The notes beneath the pieces were generated by a model. That model had not been told where the DNA came from. It made no database searches and saw nothing but the letters and a program-made list of their open reading frames with translations. The translations under genes and the position numbers were made by a program. This document shows positions 14,205 through 21,687 of a stretch of 46,012 nucleotides of DNA, piece after piece (position 1 is the stretch's first letter; each line of letters starts with the position of its first letter). Source of the stretch: CBDUEV01 sp965366365 (GTDB lineage: Bacteria; Actinomycetota; Acidimicrobiia; Spongiisociales; JAENVV01); NCBI GenBank assembly GCA_965366365.1, contig CBDUEV010000018.1, positions 1 through 46,012 of the forward strand, given 5' to 3'.

Positions 14205-14387
14205 ATGGCCGAACAAGAACAGCGTCGCCCCCGACGCAGCGAGGGCGAAACCGACGCCGTCGAGGAAAAGGGAGCTTCGACCGAGAGCATCGAAGAGATC
14301 GACGATCTTCTCGATGAGATCGACTCCGTGCTCGAGGAGAACGCCGAGGAGTTCGTCAAGAACTACGTCCAGAAGGGCGGAGAGTGA
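14205..14387 (+). CDS. pup: Prokaryotic ubiquitin-like protein Pup
   Basis: The 60-aa protein modifier that marks proteins for the proteasome. It has the disordered, charged N-terminal half of the family, then the helical Mpa-binding segment IDDLLDEIDSVLEENAEEFVKNYVQKGGE, cut here for reading as IDDLLDEIDSVL and EEFVKNYVQKGGE. The C-terminus is Gly-Gly-Glu, so it can be ligated by PafA directly without deamidation. It begins two bases after the dop stop, and its stop overlaps the prcB start as GTGA. Confidence 0.97.
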   Translation: MAEQEQRRPRRSEGETDAVEEKGASTESIEEIDDLLDEIDSVLEENAEEFVKNYVQKGGE

Positions 14388-15202
14388 CGGTCGAGCGTCG
14401 TCCTTCGTTCCCAGCCGTGCGAAGTCTGCTCCCGCTGGGGATCAGCGATGCCCCGATCGGGTTCGGCGACTTGCTGCGCAACGCCGGGCACGCTCCCACC
14501 TGGGTGGCGGGTGCGGCGGCGGCAACCAATCTGGAAGCACCTGAGGGAACCACCGTCATTTCGGTCCGCTTCGACGGTGGGGTCCTGATGGTGGGAGACC
14601 GGCAGGCCACCGAAGGGTATTCGGTCGCACATCGCCGGATTCAGAAGGTCTTTCCCGCCGACGACTATTCGGCCGTCGCCATTTCCGGTACCGCCGGCCT
14701 CGCCATCGAGATGGTCCGCCTCTTTCAGACCGAGCTCGAACACTACGAGAAGCTGGAAGGCAGCCCTCTCAGCCTCGAGGGCAAGGCCAACTATCTGGCT
14801 CGGATGGTTCGCCAGCAACTCCCAATGGCCTTTCAAGGTCTCGTCGTCGTGCCGCTCTTCTGCGGTTTCGACCTCATCGACCAGGTCGGTCGCCTCTTCA
14901 CCTTCGACGTCGTCGGAGGTCGCTATGAGGAAAGCGATTTTGGCTCCACCGGCTCCGGCTCCCGGGAAGCCAAGTCCTTCCTGCGGACCGCCTATCGCGA
15001 CGGGCTCGACGAAGACGCGGCGCTCGATGTGAGCATTCGAGCTCTTGTGGCGGCTGCCGAACAGGACGTCGCCACCGGCGGTCCCGATCTCCGACGGGGA
15101 ATCCTTCCCAATGTCGTTCTCATCCGGGAGACGGGTCTCGTCGAGGTGGCCGAGGCTCGGATTCGTACGGTGGCCGAAACGGCTCTGGAGACGACGCGAT
15201 GA
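14384..15202 (+). CDS. prcB: 20S proteasome beta subunit
   Basis: Catalytic subunit of the bacterial 20S proteasome, an N-terminal-nucleophile threonine protease. The 272-aa precursor has a 55-residue propeptide, and cleavage before Thr56 in the segment EGTTVISVRFDGG exposes the nucleophile. Further family marks are VGDRQATEG, the catalytic-lysine region VAHRRIQKVFP, and SGTAGLAIEM. GTG 14384 overlaps the pup stop and TGA 15200-15202 overlaps the prcA start, so pup, prcB and prcA are translationally linked. Confidence 0.96.
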   Translation: MTVERRPSFPAVRSLLPLGISDAPIGFGDLLRNAGHAPTWVAGAAAATNLEAPEGTTVISVRFDGGVLMVGDRQATEGYSVAHRRIQKVFPADDYSAVAISGTAGLAIEMVRLFQTELEHYEKLEGSPLSLEGKANYLARMVRQQLPMAFQGLVVVPLFCGFDLIDQVGRLFTFDVVGGRYEESDFGSTGSGSREAKSFLRTAYRDGLDEDAALDVSIRALVAAAEQDVATGGPDLRRGILPNVVLIRETGLVEVAEARIRTVAETALETTR

Positions 15203-15867
15203 CGATGCCGTTCTATGTCCCGCCGGAACAACTCGTCAAGGACCGCGCCGAGTTCGCCCGCAAGGGGATCGCCCGTGGCCGGTCGATCGTGGCCCTCGCC
15301 TATGACGAGGGGATTCTCATCATCGCCGAGAATCCGTCCCGGACGCTGCACAAGATCTCTGAGATCTACGATCGTATCGGTTTTGCCGGCGTGGGGAAGT
15401 ACAACGAGTTCGAACTGCTCCGAGTCGCCGGGATCCGCCATGCCGACATGAAGGGCTACTTATACGGTCGGACCGACGTGCTCGCCAAGTCGCTGGCCAG
15501 CGCGTTCGCGCAGACCTTGGGCAACATCTTCACCCATGAGGTCAAGCCGTACGAAGTCGAGATCCTGGTCGTCGAGCTGGGGAACGACGGTGAGAGCCGG
15601 TTCTACAAGATCGTCTACGACGGAACCCTGTATGACGAGCAGCGGTACTGCGCAATCGGCGGCCAAGCCGAGGAACTCACCGAACGTCTCGCCGCCGGCT
15701 GGGATGCCGCGCTCTCCCTCGAGGCCGCCATCCGTCTCGGTTCGGAGGCGTTCGGAGGTGAGGTGGGTGCGGATGGATGGGAGGCCGGCATTCTCACCAA
15801 CGGTCCGCGTCGACGCACCTTCCGCAAGCTCACTCAGGAAGAAATCCAGGCGGCGCTCGCCGAGTAG
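15199..15867 (+). CDS. prcA: 20S proteasome alpha subunit
   Basis: Structural subunit forming the outer rings and the gated pore to which Mpa docks. The 222-aa protein starts MTMPFYVPPEQ, continues with DRAEFARKGIARGRSIVAL (the gating N-terminus and first helix of actinobacterial alpha subunits), and has LYGRTDVLAKSLA and EVEILVVELG. There is no propeptide threonine, as expected for alpha. The start ATG 15199 overlaps prcB by four bases. It ends the dop-pup-prcB-prcA set. pafA follows after 84 bases with its own promoter. Confidence 0.96.
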   Translation: MTMPFYVPPEQLVKDRAEFARKGIARGRSIVALAYDEGILIIAENPSRTLHKISEIYDRIGFAGVGKYNEFELLRVAGIRHADMKGYLYGRTDVLAKSLASAFAQTLGNIFTHEVKPYEVEILVVELGNDGESRFYKIVYDGTLYDEQRYCAIGGQAEELTERLAAGWDAALSLEAAIRLGSEAFGGEVGADGWEAGILTNGPRRRTFRKLTQEEIQAALAE

Positions 15868-15939
15868 GGCTCAGAACCGGAGGGCGGGGGCAGTCACCGG
15901 CAGGAGCACAACCCACCCACCATCGGGGCACCGGACCAC

Positions 15940-15945
15940 TAGGCT
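15940..15945 (+). promoter_or_regulatory. -10 element of pafA
   Basis: TAGGCT at 15940-15945 lies six bases before the GTG start of pafA, implying a leaderless transcript that starts a second unit within the locus. No convincing -35 is seen. Confidence 0.5.
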
Positions 15946-15951
15946 GCCCGC

Positions 15952-17307
15952 GTGGACCGAAGAATCTTCGGAATCGAGAACGAATACGGCGTGACGTGCA
16001 CCCTCCGGGGTCAACGCCGCCTCAGCCCTGACGAAGTCGCCCGGTACCTCTTCCGGCGGGTGGTCAGTTGGGGCAGGTCGTCCAACGTGTTCCTCGAGAA
16101 CGGTGCCCGCCTCTACCTCGACGTCGGGAGTCATCCCGAGTACGCCACCCCGGAATGCGACAACCTGCTCGAACTGGTCGCCCATGACAAGGCGGGGGAG
16201 CGGGTTCTGGAGAGCCTGGTCACTTCGGCCGAGGAGCGCCTGGCCGAGGAGGGCATCCGCGGCGAGATCTTTCTGTTCAAGAACAACACCGACTCAGCGG
16301 GCAACTCGTACGGATGCCACGAGAACTTCCTCGTCAGCAGGCACGGCGACTTCCAGCGCATGGTCGACACCCTCATTCCTTTCTTCGTCACCCGCCAGAT
16401 CTTCGCCGGGGCGGGGAAGCTCCTCCAGACCGCCCGGGGCCCGATGTTTTCGATGGCGCAACGCTCGGAACACATCTGGGAAGGTGTCTCGTCGGCAACG
16501 ACACGCAGCCGGCCCATCATCAACACGCGAGACGAACCACATGCCGACGCCGAGCGGTATCGGCGCCTCCATGTCATTGCCGGTGACTCGAATATGTCCG
16601 AATACGCCACCTACGCCAAGGTGGGCACTGCCGCCGCCATCCTTCAGATGATCGAGGATGACGTCGTCTTCCGGGATGTGACCATCGAAAACCCCATTCG
16701 TGCCATTCGAGAGATCTCCCACGACACCACCTGCAGGCGCAAGATCCGACTCCAGAATGGACGGGAGCTGTCGGCTCTCGACATCCAGTGGGAGTACCTC
16801 GAGCGGGCCCTTCGGTATGCCCGGAGTCCGGGGTTCCCAGCCCCGGTCCAGAAGGCGGTCGAGATGTGGGAGCACCTCCTGACCGGCCTCGAGAAGGACC
16901 CCCTCAGCCTCGATCGCGAAGTCGATTGGGTGATCAAATACCATCTGATCGAACGGTCACGTGAGAAATGGGACCTTCCCCTCGCTCATCCGAAGCTGGC
17001 CCTCATCGACCTCAGCTACCACGATGTCAATCGGGGGCGTGGCTTGTACTACATCATGGAGCGGCGCGGCTACGTGGATCGGGCCGTGACCGACGCAGCC
17101 ATCGCCTCGGCGATGATGGTTCCACCCCAGACCACCCGGGCCCGGCTGCGAGGCGAGTTCATCAAGGCGGCCAAGGCCAAGAAGCGAGACTTCACCGTCG
17201 ATTGGGTACACCTCAAACTCAACGATCAGGCACAGCGGACCGTTCTCTGCAAAGACCCGTTCAAAGCCGTCGACGAACGGGTCGAGAAACTCATCGCGGG
17301 TCTGTAG
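15952..17307 (+). CDS. pafA: Pup-protein ligase PafA
   Basis: Joins the C-terminal glutamate of Pup to lysines of target proteins with ATP. The 451-aa protein has the carboxylate-amine-ligase fold shared with Dop but lacks the Dop insert. It opens RIFGIENEYGVTC with the catalytic glutamates, then HPEYATPECDN, FKNNTDSAGNSYGCHENF and INTRDEPHADAERYRRLHVI. The C-terminal small domain (about 370-451) contains FTVDWVHLKLND and ends in CKDPFKAVDERVEKLI. GTG 15952 is the start, directly after a -10 element. The arginase-fold gene begins on the very next base after its stop. Confidence 0.96.
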   Translation: MDRRIFGIENEYGVTCTLRGQRRLSPDEVARYLFRRVVSWGRSSNVFLENGARLYLDVGSHPEYATPECDNLLELVAHDKAGERVLESLVTSAEERLAEEGIRGEIFLFKNNTDSAGNSYGCHENFLVSRHGDFQRMVDTLIPFFVTRQIFAGAGKLLQTARGPMFSMAQRSEHIWEGVSSATTRSRPIINTRDEPHADAERYRRLHVIAGDSNMSEYATYAKVGTAAAILQMIEDDVVFRDVTIENPIRAIREISHDTTCRRKIRLQNGRELSALDIQWEYLERALRYARSPGFPAPVQKAVEMWEHLLTGLEKDPLSLDREVDWVIKYHLIERSREKWDLPLAHPKLALIDLSYHDVNRGRGLYYIMERRGYVDRAVTDAAIASAMMVPPQTTRARLRGEFIKAAKAKKRDFTVDWVHLKLNDQAQRTVLCKDPFKAVDERVEKLIAGL

Positions 17308-18054
17308 TTGCTCTGGGCCGTTCCTTTCTTCATGGGCGATGAGATGCCCGGGCTGTCCGTGCGCCGGCCTCATGAGGTTCTCAAGCCCTCCCTCTCCGCC
17401 GATTCCCCTCAGGAACGGATGGGGGCTCTCTACGGCGAGCTCGCCGAACGGGTCGCGACTACCACCGGGCAGGCACCGATGGTGGTGGCCGGCGATTGCG
17501 TGGCGTCGATCGGTGTCCTGGCGGGCATGCAGCGACGGGCTCAGCATCCCGTGGTGCTGTGGTTCGACGCCCACGGAGACTTCCACACATGGGAGACCAC
17601 CGGCTCGGATTTCATCGGTGGCATGCCGCTGGCGATGCTGACCGGCCGGGGAGAGCAGACGATCATGGAGCGGGCCGGCGCCTCTCCGCTGAGGGATGAG
17701 GATGTGATCCTGGTGGGAGCTCGCGATCTGGACCCTGGCGAAACCGAGGCTCTCGACGCCTCGGCGGTGACGTGCGTGGGTGTCTCCGAGACGATGGCGG
17801 CCGTACCGGAGGGTCGGCCGTTGTACGTGCACATCGATGCGGATGTCGTCGACCCTAGGGACATGCCGGCCATGAACTACCCGGCCCCACATGGCCCATC
17901 CCTCGCCGCCGTGGCCGGGGTCGTCGCCGACCTGGCGGCAACCGGTCGAGTGGTGGGCTGGTCCGTCTCATCGTGGAATCCCGAACTCCCGGGAGCCGAG
18001 CGGGCGAGTGCCGCCGTGGAGGGGCTCATCGACGAAATGGTGAGCCCGCACTGA
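17308..18054 (+). CDS. Arginase/agmatinase-fold protein inside the Pup locus
   Basis: Member of the ureohydrolase superfamily, which uses two Mn ions to hydrolyse guanidino or related C-N bonds. The 248-aa length is short for the family (usually about 300). Metal-site motifs are seen: Asp87-x-His89-x-Asp91 in WFDAHGDFH, and Asp177, Asp179 and Asp182 in HIDADVVDP. The first motif, normally Gly-Gly-Asp-His, reads Ala-Gly-Asp63-Cys64, so the His ligand is replaced by Cys. I believe an actinobacterial subgroup shares the Cys form. The likely start is TTG 17308, with no gap from pafA, and a later start such as ATG 17332 would shorten it. The substrate is unknown. Placement between pafA and pafB suggests co-expression with pupylation, not a proven link. 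Confidence 0.78.
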   Translation: MLWAVPFFMGDEMPGLSVRRPHEVLKPSLSADSPQERMGALYGELAERVATTTGQAPMVVAGDCVASIGVLAGMQRRAQHPVVLWFDAHGDFHTWETTGSDFIGGMPLAMLTGRGEQTIMERAGASPLRDEDVILVGARDLDPGETEALDASAVTCVGVSETMAAVPEGRPLYVHIDADVVDPRDMPAMNYPAPHGPSLAAVAGVVADLAATGRVVGWSVSSWNPELPGAERASAAVEGLIDEMVSPH

Positions 18055-18115
18055 GTCGTTCAGGTGGGCCGCCTGTCGAGAAGGCGAGGTCCGGCGACCC
18101 GAGTGTCTAGTGGTG

Positions 18116-18136
18116 TGTTCGGTGCGCCGGTACAGT
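18116..18136 (+). promoter_or_regulatory. Promoter of pafBC, possible damage-responsive site
   Basis: TACAGT at 18131-18136 is ten bases before ATG 18147. TGTTCGGTG at 18116-18124 matches seven of nine positions of the RecA-NDp element (TTGTCRGTG) that mycobacterial PafBC uses. The spacer to the -10 is six bases instead of the eight I recall. It may be autoregulatory, but this rests on one imperfect match. Confidence 0.35.
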
Positions 18137-18146
18137 GTCGGCACCG

Positions 18147-19073
18147 ATGAAGAACGTGATCGAACGAATCCTCAATCTCCTGGCCTTCCTCTTGACCGTC
18201 AATCGCCCGGTCACCGCGGAGGAGATCCGTTCCACCGTCGCCGGCTACGACCAGGCCAACGACGAAGCTTTCCGGCGGATGTTCGAGCGTGACAAAGACC
18301 TGCTGCGTGGGATGGGGATCCCCATGGAGCTCGCCTTCACGGATGCCTGGGAAGTCGAGCAGGGCTATGTGGTGCCTCGCGAGCAGTATGAGCTCCCCGA
18401 CCCGGGGCTCACCGACGAGGAACGTACCGCCTTGTGGCTGGCCGCCCAGGTGGTCCGGCTCGGCGGGCAGCCAGCCGGTCCCGAAGCACTCCTCAAACTG
18501 GGGGGAGTGCCACTCGCCGGCGCCGGGGAACCGCTCGGGGCCGATCTGGGTCTCGCCGCCGACACGTTGGGCCTGGTGTTCCAGGCGGTGTCGGATCGCC
18601 GCCGGCTGGGGTTCGTCTACCGAGATCGCCGGCGGTCGATTCATCCCTACGGGCTGCTCCACCAGCGGGGCCATTGGTACGTGGTGGGTGCCTCCAAAGA
18701 GAACGACGAGATCCGTTCCTATCGAGTCGACCGGGCTCGGGAGTTCACCCTCGGCGACACACCCGACGCCTTCGACCGACCTCAGGGTTTCTCGGTGCGC
18801 ACGGCCGTCCCTTCTGCCCCATGGGAAGCGGGCGAAGAAGACGTCGAGGCCACCGTGGTGTTCGACCCGGACGTGGCCTGGTGGGCGATCCGCCAGCTTC
18901 CGTCCCACGTGACGATTTCGTCCCGCGAGGACGGTTCCGTCGAAGCCACCCTCTCGGTCGCCAACCCTGATGCCTTCATCGGCTGGCTGCTGGCGTTCGA
19001 GGAACATGCGGAACTCGTCGACCCACCCGCGCTGCGGGACCAGCTCATCGCCCGCGTGCGGGCGGCGGCGTGA
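18147..19073 (+). CDS. pafB: WYL-domain transcriptional regulator PafB
   Basis: With PafC forms the activator of a LexA-independent DNA-damage response in mycobacteria. The 308-aa protein has an N-terminal winged helix-turn-helix (about 1-75) and a WYL domain (about 140-215, with RLGFVYRDRRRSIHPYGLL and HWYVVGAS). A C-terminal WCX extension ends the protein. GTG 18135 is a possible earlier start but lies within the -10 hexamer, so ATG 18147 is preferred. It is followed by pafC after nine bases. The order pafA-x-pafB-pafC agrees with the mycobacterial locus apart from the inserted arginase-fold gene. Confidence 0.93.
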   Translation: MKNVIERILNLLAFLLTVNRPVTAEEIRSTVAGYDQANDEAFRRMFERDKDLLRGMGIPMELAFTDAWEVEQGYVVPREQYELPDPGLTDEERTALWLAAQVVRLGGQPAGPEALLKLGGVPLAGAGEPLGADLGLAADTLGLVFQAVSDRRRLGFVYRDRRRSIHPYGLLHQRGHWYVVGASKENDEIRSYRVDRAREFTLGDTPDAFDRPQGFSVRTAVPSAPWEAGEEDVEATVVFDPDVAWWAIRQLPSHVTISSREDGSVEATLSVANPDAFIGWLLAFEEHAELVDPPALRDQLIARVRAAA

Positions 19074-19082
19074 AGGTGAACG

Positions 19083-20006
19083 ATGAGTAACAAAACCACC
19101 CAGCGCCTCACCCGCATCCTGTCGATGCTGCCGTGGGTGATCGCCAACCCAGGCGTCACCACCACCGAGGTGTGCGAACGTTTCGGGTACACGAAACGGG
19201 AACTGATGGCCGATCTCGATCTGGTCTTCGTGTGCGGCTTGCCCGGCTATGGACCTGGGGAACTGATGGTCGCCTACATCGAGGACGACGAAGTGGTCGT
19301 GGACATGGCCGACTACTTCAGCGCCCCCCTCCGCCTCAGTCCCGCCGAGGCACTTGGCCTCCTCGCGGCCGGCATGGCCCTGACCAGCACCGGTCAGGCC
19401 CCACCCGCCCTCGAGCGCGCCGTCTCGAAGTTGTCGGCGGTGCTGGTTCCCGACGCGGAGGATGCCTTCTCGGTCGACTTGGCCGTGAGCTCCGATCTCG
19501 TCGACACGCTGCGACGTGGGGCGGCGGACCAGCAGGTTGTCGATATCGTCTACACCTCGCTCGGCCGAGGGGAGACCAAGACCCGGTCGGTGGAGCCGTG
19601 GTCGGTGTTCTCGGCGCTGGGGAATTGGTATCTCTCGGGCCATTGTCGGACAGCCGGAGCAGAACGGATCTTTCGGGTTGACCGGATTCGGACGGCGACC
19701 TTGACCGAGGAACGATTCGAACCGCCTTCTGTGGTGCCGCCGCCCGAGGTTCGCTACACGCCGTCGGAGGACGACGTCCGGGCGTCGATCCGTCTCGGTC
19801 CGCGCGCCCGCTGGGTGGCCGAGTACTACCCGGTGACCGAACTGGACGAGGAAGGACTCGTAGGTTTCTCGGCATCGGATCCACGCGTGGTGGCGCGGCT
19901 CCTCCTCCGCCTCGGAGGTGACGCAGAACTCGTCGAAGGTGACGAGGTGGCCTCCGACCTCGATGGGCTCCGCACACGCATCCTCGAACGGTACGGGGTT
20001 TCCTGA
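19083..20006 (+). CDS. pafC: WYL-domain transcriptional regulator PafC
   Basis: Partner of PafB, 307 aa with the same architecture: an N-terminal helix-turn-helix (about 5-60, with VTTTEVCERFGYTKRELMADL), a WYL domain around residues 150-215 (VDIVYTSLGRGE, WSVFSALGNWYLSGHC), and a C-terminal WCX domain. The SPAEALGLLAAGMAL segment is typical of PafC. ATG 19083 follows the pafB stop by nine bases, with AAGGTGA in between. In mycobacteria the pair senses DNA damage through a single-stranded-DNA ligand at the WYL domains. The same role here is inferred from homology and position. Confidence 0.93.
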   Translation: MSNKTTQRLTRILSMLPWVIANPGVTTTEVCERFGYTKRELMADLDLVFVCGLPGYGPGELMVAYIEDDEVVVDMADYFSAPLRLSPAEALGLLAAGMALTSTGQAPPALERAVSKLSAVLVPDAEDAFSVDLAVSSDLVDTLRRGAADQQVVDIVYTSLGRGETKTRSVEPWSVFSALGNWYLSGHCRTAGAERIFRVDRIRTATLTEERFEPPSVVPPPEVRYTPSEDDVRASIRLGPRARWVAEYYPVTELDEEGLVGFSASDPRVVARLLLRLGGDAELVEGDEVASDLDGLRTRILERYGVS

Positions 20007-20133
20007 CCCTGTCCTCGCCGAAAGGCTGCCCGTTCCTTCACTAGTCAGATCGAGGCCCCTGGATTCCTCTTCAGATTCGCGGAGCCTCCGCCGATAACTA
20101 CGGCATAGGAAACGGTGAGTGCGGAGAGCAACC

Positions 20134-20424
20134 ATGACCACGATCAAGACAACTTGCACCAGGTGCGGCGATGTACAGCTGACCCCCGAAGATCTTTCCC
20201 TCGAGCTCGATCCGTCGGAAGAAATGGGCAGCTATCGATTCGCTTGCCCCACGTGCTCGACCGTCCAGAGCCGTCCTGCCAACTCCCGGGTCGTCAGCGT
20301 CCTGCTGGCCACCGGCGTCGGCTACCACATCGTTGATCCCAGCCCGATCACCGAGGACGAGATCGACTCCTTTGTGGCCGCCCTCGAGACCGAACTCGAA
20401 CCGGTCCGTCTGATCGCTTCCTGA
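20134..20424 (+). CDS. Small zinc-ribbon protein of unknown function
   Basis: A 96-aa protein with two CxxC pairs, CTRCGD near residue 8 and CPTCST near residue 39, the spacing of a zinc ribbon. An alpha-helical acidic C-terminus (ITEDEIDSFVAALETELEPV) follows. ATG 20134 is chosen because GGAGAG lies just upstream; GTG 20119 would include that site in the coding region. It sits alone between pafC and tatB. I do not recognise a named family. Zinc ribbons of this size often bind nucleic acid or protein partners. Confidence 0.75.
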   Translation: MTTIKTTCTRCGDVQLTPEDLSLELDPSEEMGSYRFACPTCSTVQSRPANSRVVSVLLATGVGYHIVDPSPITEDEIDSFVAALETELEPVRLIAS

Positions 20425-20458
20425 GGCACGCGCCTTCCGGGTGCTTCGGTACCCTTCC

Positions 20459-20492
20459 ACATCCCCGTTCGATCTACCATGAACGGGGATGT
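20459..20492. promoter_or_regulatory. Perfect 12-bp inverted repeat around the tatB -10 and start codon
   Basis: ACATCCCCGTTC (20459-20470) and its exact complement GAACGGGGATGT (20481-20492) flank ten bases that contain TACCAT (20475-20480), a -10 hexamer eight bases before ATG 20489. The right arm contains the tatB start codon. It could be a repressor operator, a terminator for the zinc-ribbon gene (three T follow), or both. Confidence 0.6.
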
Positions 20493-20977
20493 TTGATGTC
20501 AACGGAGGCGAGATGGTGGTCATTGCCATCGTCGCTCTCATCGTCCTCGGTCCTCAACGGCTCCCTCAGCTGGCTCGCAAGGCCGGAGAGTGGACCCGTA
20601 CCGTCCGGGCGATCGCCCTCGATTTTCGGCAGGGACTGGAACGCGAGATCGGGGAGATCGAGAATCCAATCCGTCAGATTCGCGACGATGTGACGCGTCC
20701 CATTCGGGAGGTGGAGAACGAGCTGCGATCCGTCGGAGGAGATCTGCGAGGCGCCGCCGCCGAGGTCGACCGAGAGCTCAGTTGGAAGGCTCCGCCCCCA
20801 ACAGAGGGTCCCACGCCCGCCGACGCCGCCGACGACCTGCGCCGCATCAACGCGGGAGAGGATCTGCTGGGGGCGCCCCCTTCGCAGGCGATCGGCGAGA
20901 TCGCTGACCTGGCCGACCTCCCGCCAGGGGTGGATCTCGATGCGGTTCCGACCGAAACCGACGAGGAACGGCCGTGA
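20489..20977 (+). CDS. tatB: Sec-independent translocase subunit TatB
   Basis: Subunit of the twin-arginine translocase that with TatC recognises folded precursors. The 162-aa protein has one N-terminal helix with a Glu at position 8 in the membrane segment and the TatB-type LIVLGPQRLP hinge. An amphipathic helix (about 25-50) and a long disordered acidic, Pro-rich tail follow. The Glu and the VLGPQRLP hinge argue for TatB over TatA, although annotation pipelines may call it TatA. It overlaps tatC by GTGA. No tatA lies beside it, so TatA must be encoded elsewhere or this protein does both jobs. Confidence 0.88.
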   Translation: MFDVNGGEMVVIAIVALIVLGPQRLPQLARKAGEWTRTVRAIALDFRQGLEREIGEIENPIRQIRDDVTRPIREVENELRSVGGDLRGAAAEVDRELSWKAPPPTEGPTPADAADDLRRINAGEDLLGAPPSQAIGEIADLADLPPGVDLDAVPTETDEERP

Positions 20978-21687
20978 TCGGCGAGGGTCAGCGTCAGTCG
21001 ATGCTCGAACACCTCGAGGAGCTGCGGGCCCGTCTCTTCAAAGCGTCTCTGGCGCTGGTAGCCGGAGCCATCGTGGCGTATCTCTTTCGAGATCGGCTGT
21101 TCTCGCTACTCACCGAACCGTTCTACCAAGCCTTTCCCGACGCCGAGTTGGTCACCCTGAAACCCACCGAGGCTTTCTCAGCCTCGATGCGCATCGCCCT
21201 GTTTGGGGGGTTCGTGCTGGGCAGCCTTCCCATCACATGGCAGCTATGGCGGTTCGTGGCCCCCGGCCTCACCGCCAAGGAACGCAAGTGGGCGGTTCCG
21301 ATCGTGGCGGCGCTGGTCATTCTCTTTCTGGTGGGGGTGGGATTCGCCTACACGATCCTGCCGCGCGGGCTGGAGTTCCTTCAGGGCATGCTCGACGTGG
21401 CGGTGGGAACGACCGTCAACGAGTACCTCTCCTTCGTGTTGCGCTTCTTGCTGGTGTTCGGGCTGTCCTTCGAATTTCCTGTCTTTCTCTTCGCCGCCGC
21501 CGCCATGGGCTTGGTCACCTCGCGACAATTGGGGCAGGGGCGTCGTTGGGCCGTGCTGGCGATCACCGTCCTCGCCGCCATGGCCACGCCCACCGGTGAT
21601 GCCTTCACGATGTTCTTCTTGGCCGTGCCGCTCTACGTCCTGTACGAGATCGACATCCTCCTCATCAAGCTCGTGCTCAGAAAGTGA
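20974..21687 (+). CDS. tatC: Sec-independent translocase subunit TatC
   Basis: Six-helix receptor for twin-arginine signal peptides. The 237-aa protein starts at GTG 20974. It carries MLEHLEELRARLFKA, the conserved N-terminal motif that binds the signal peptide, and TPTEAF-type loop residues as KPTEAFSASM. FVAPGLTAKERKW follows, and ATPTGDAFTM near the last helices replaces the more usual TPPD. Its stop overlaps the helY start as GTGA, so tatB, tatC and helY are one translationally coupled unit, as in mycobacteria. Confidence 0.95.
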   Translation: MIGEGQRQSMLEHLEELRARLFKASLALVAGAIVAYLFRDRLFSLLTEPFYQAFPDAELVTLKPTEAFSASMRIALFGGFVLGSLPITWQLWRFVAPGLTAKERKWAVPIVAALVILFLVGVGFAYTILPRGLEFLQGMLDVAVGTTVNEYLSFVLRFLLVFGLSFEFPVFLFAAAAMGLVTSRQLGQGRRWAVLAITVLAAMATPTGDAFTMFFLAVPLYVLYEIDILLIKLVLRK

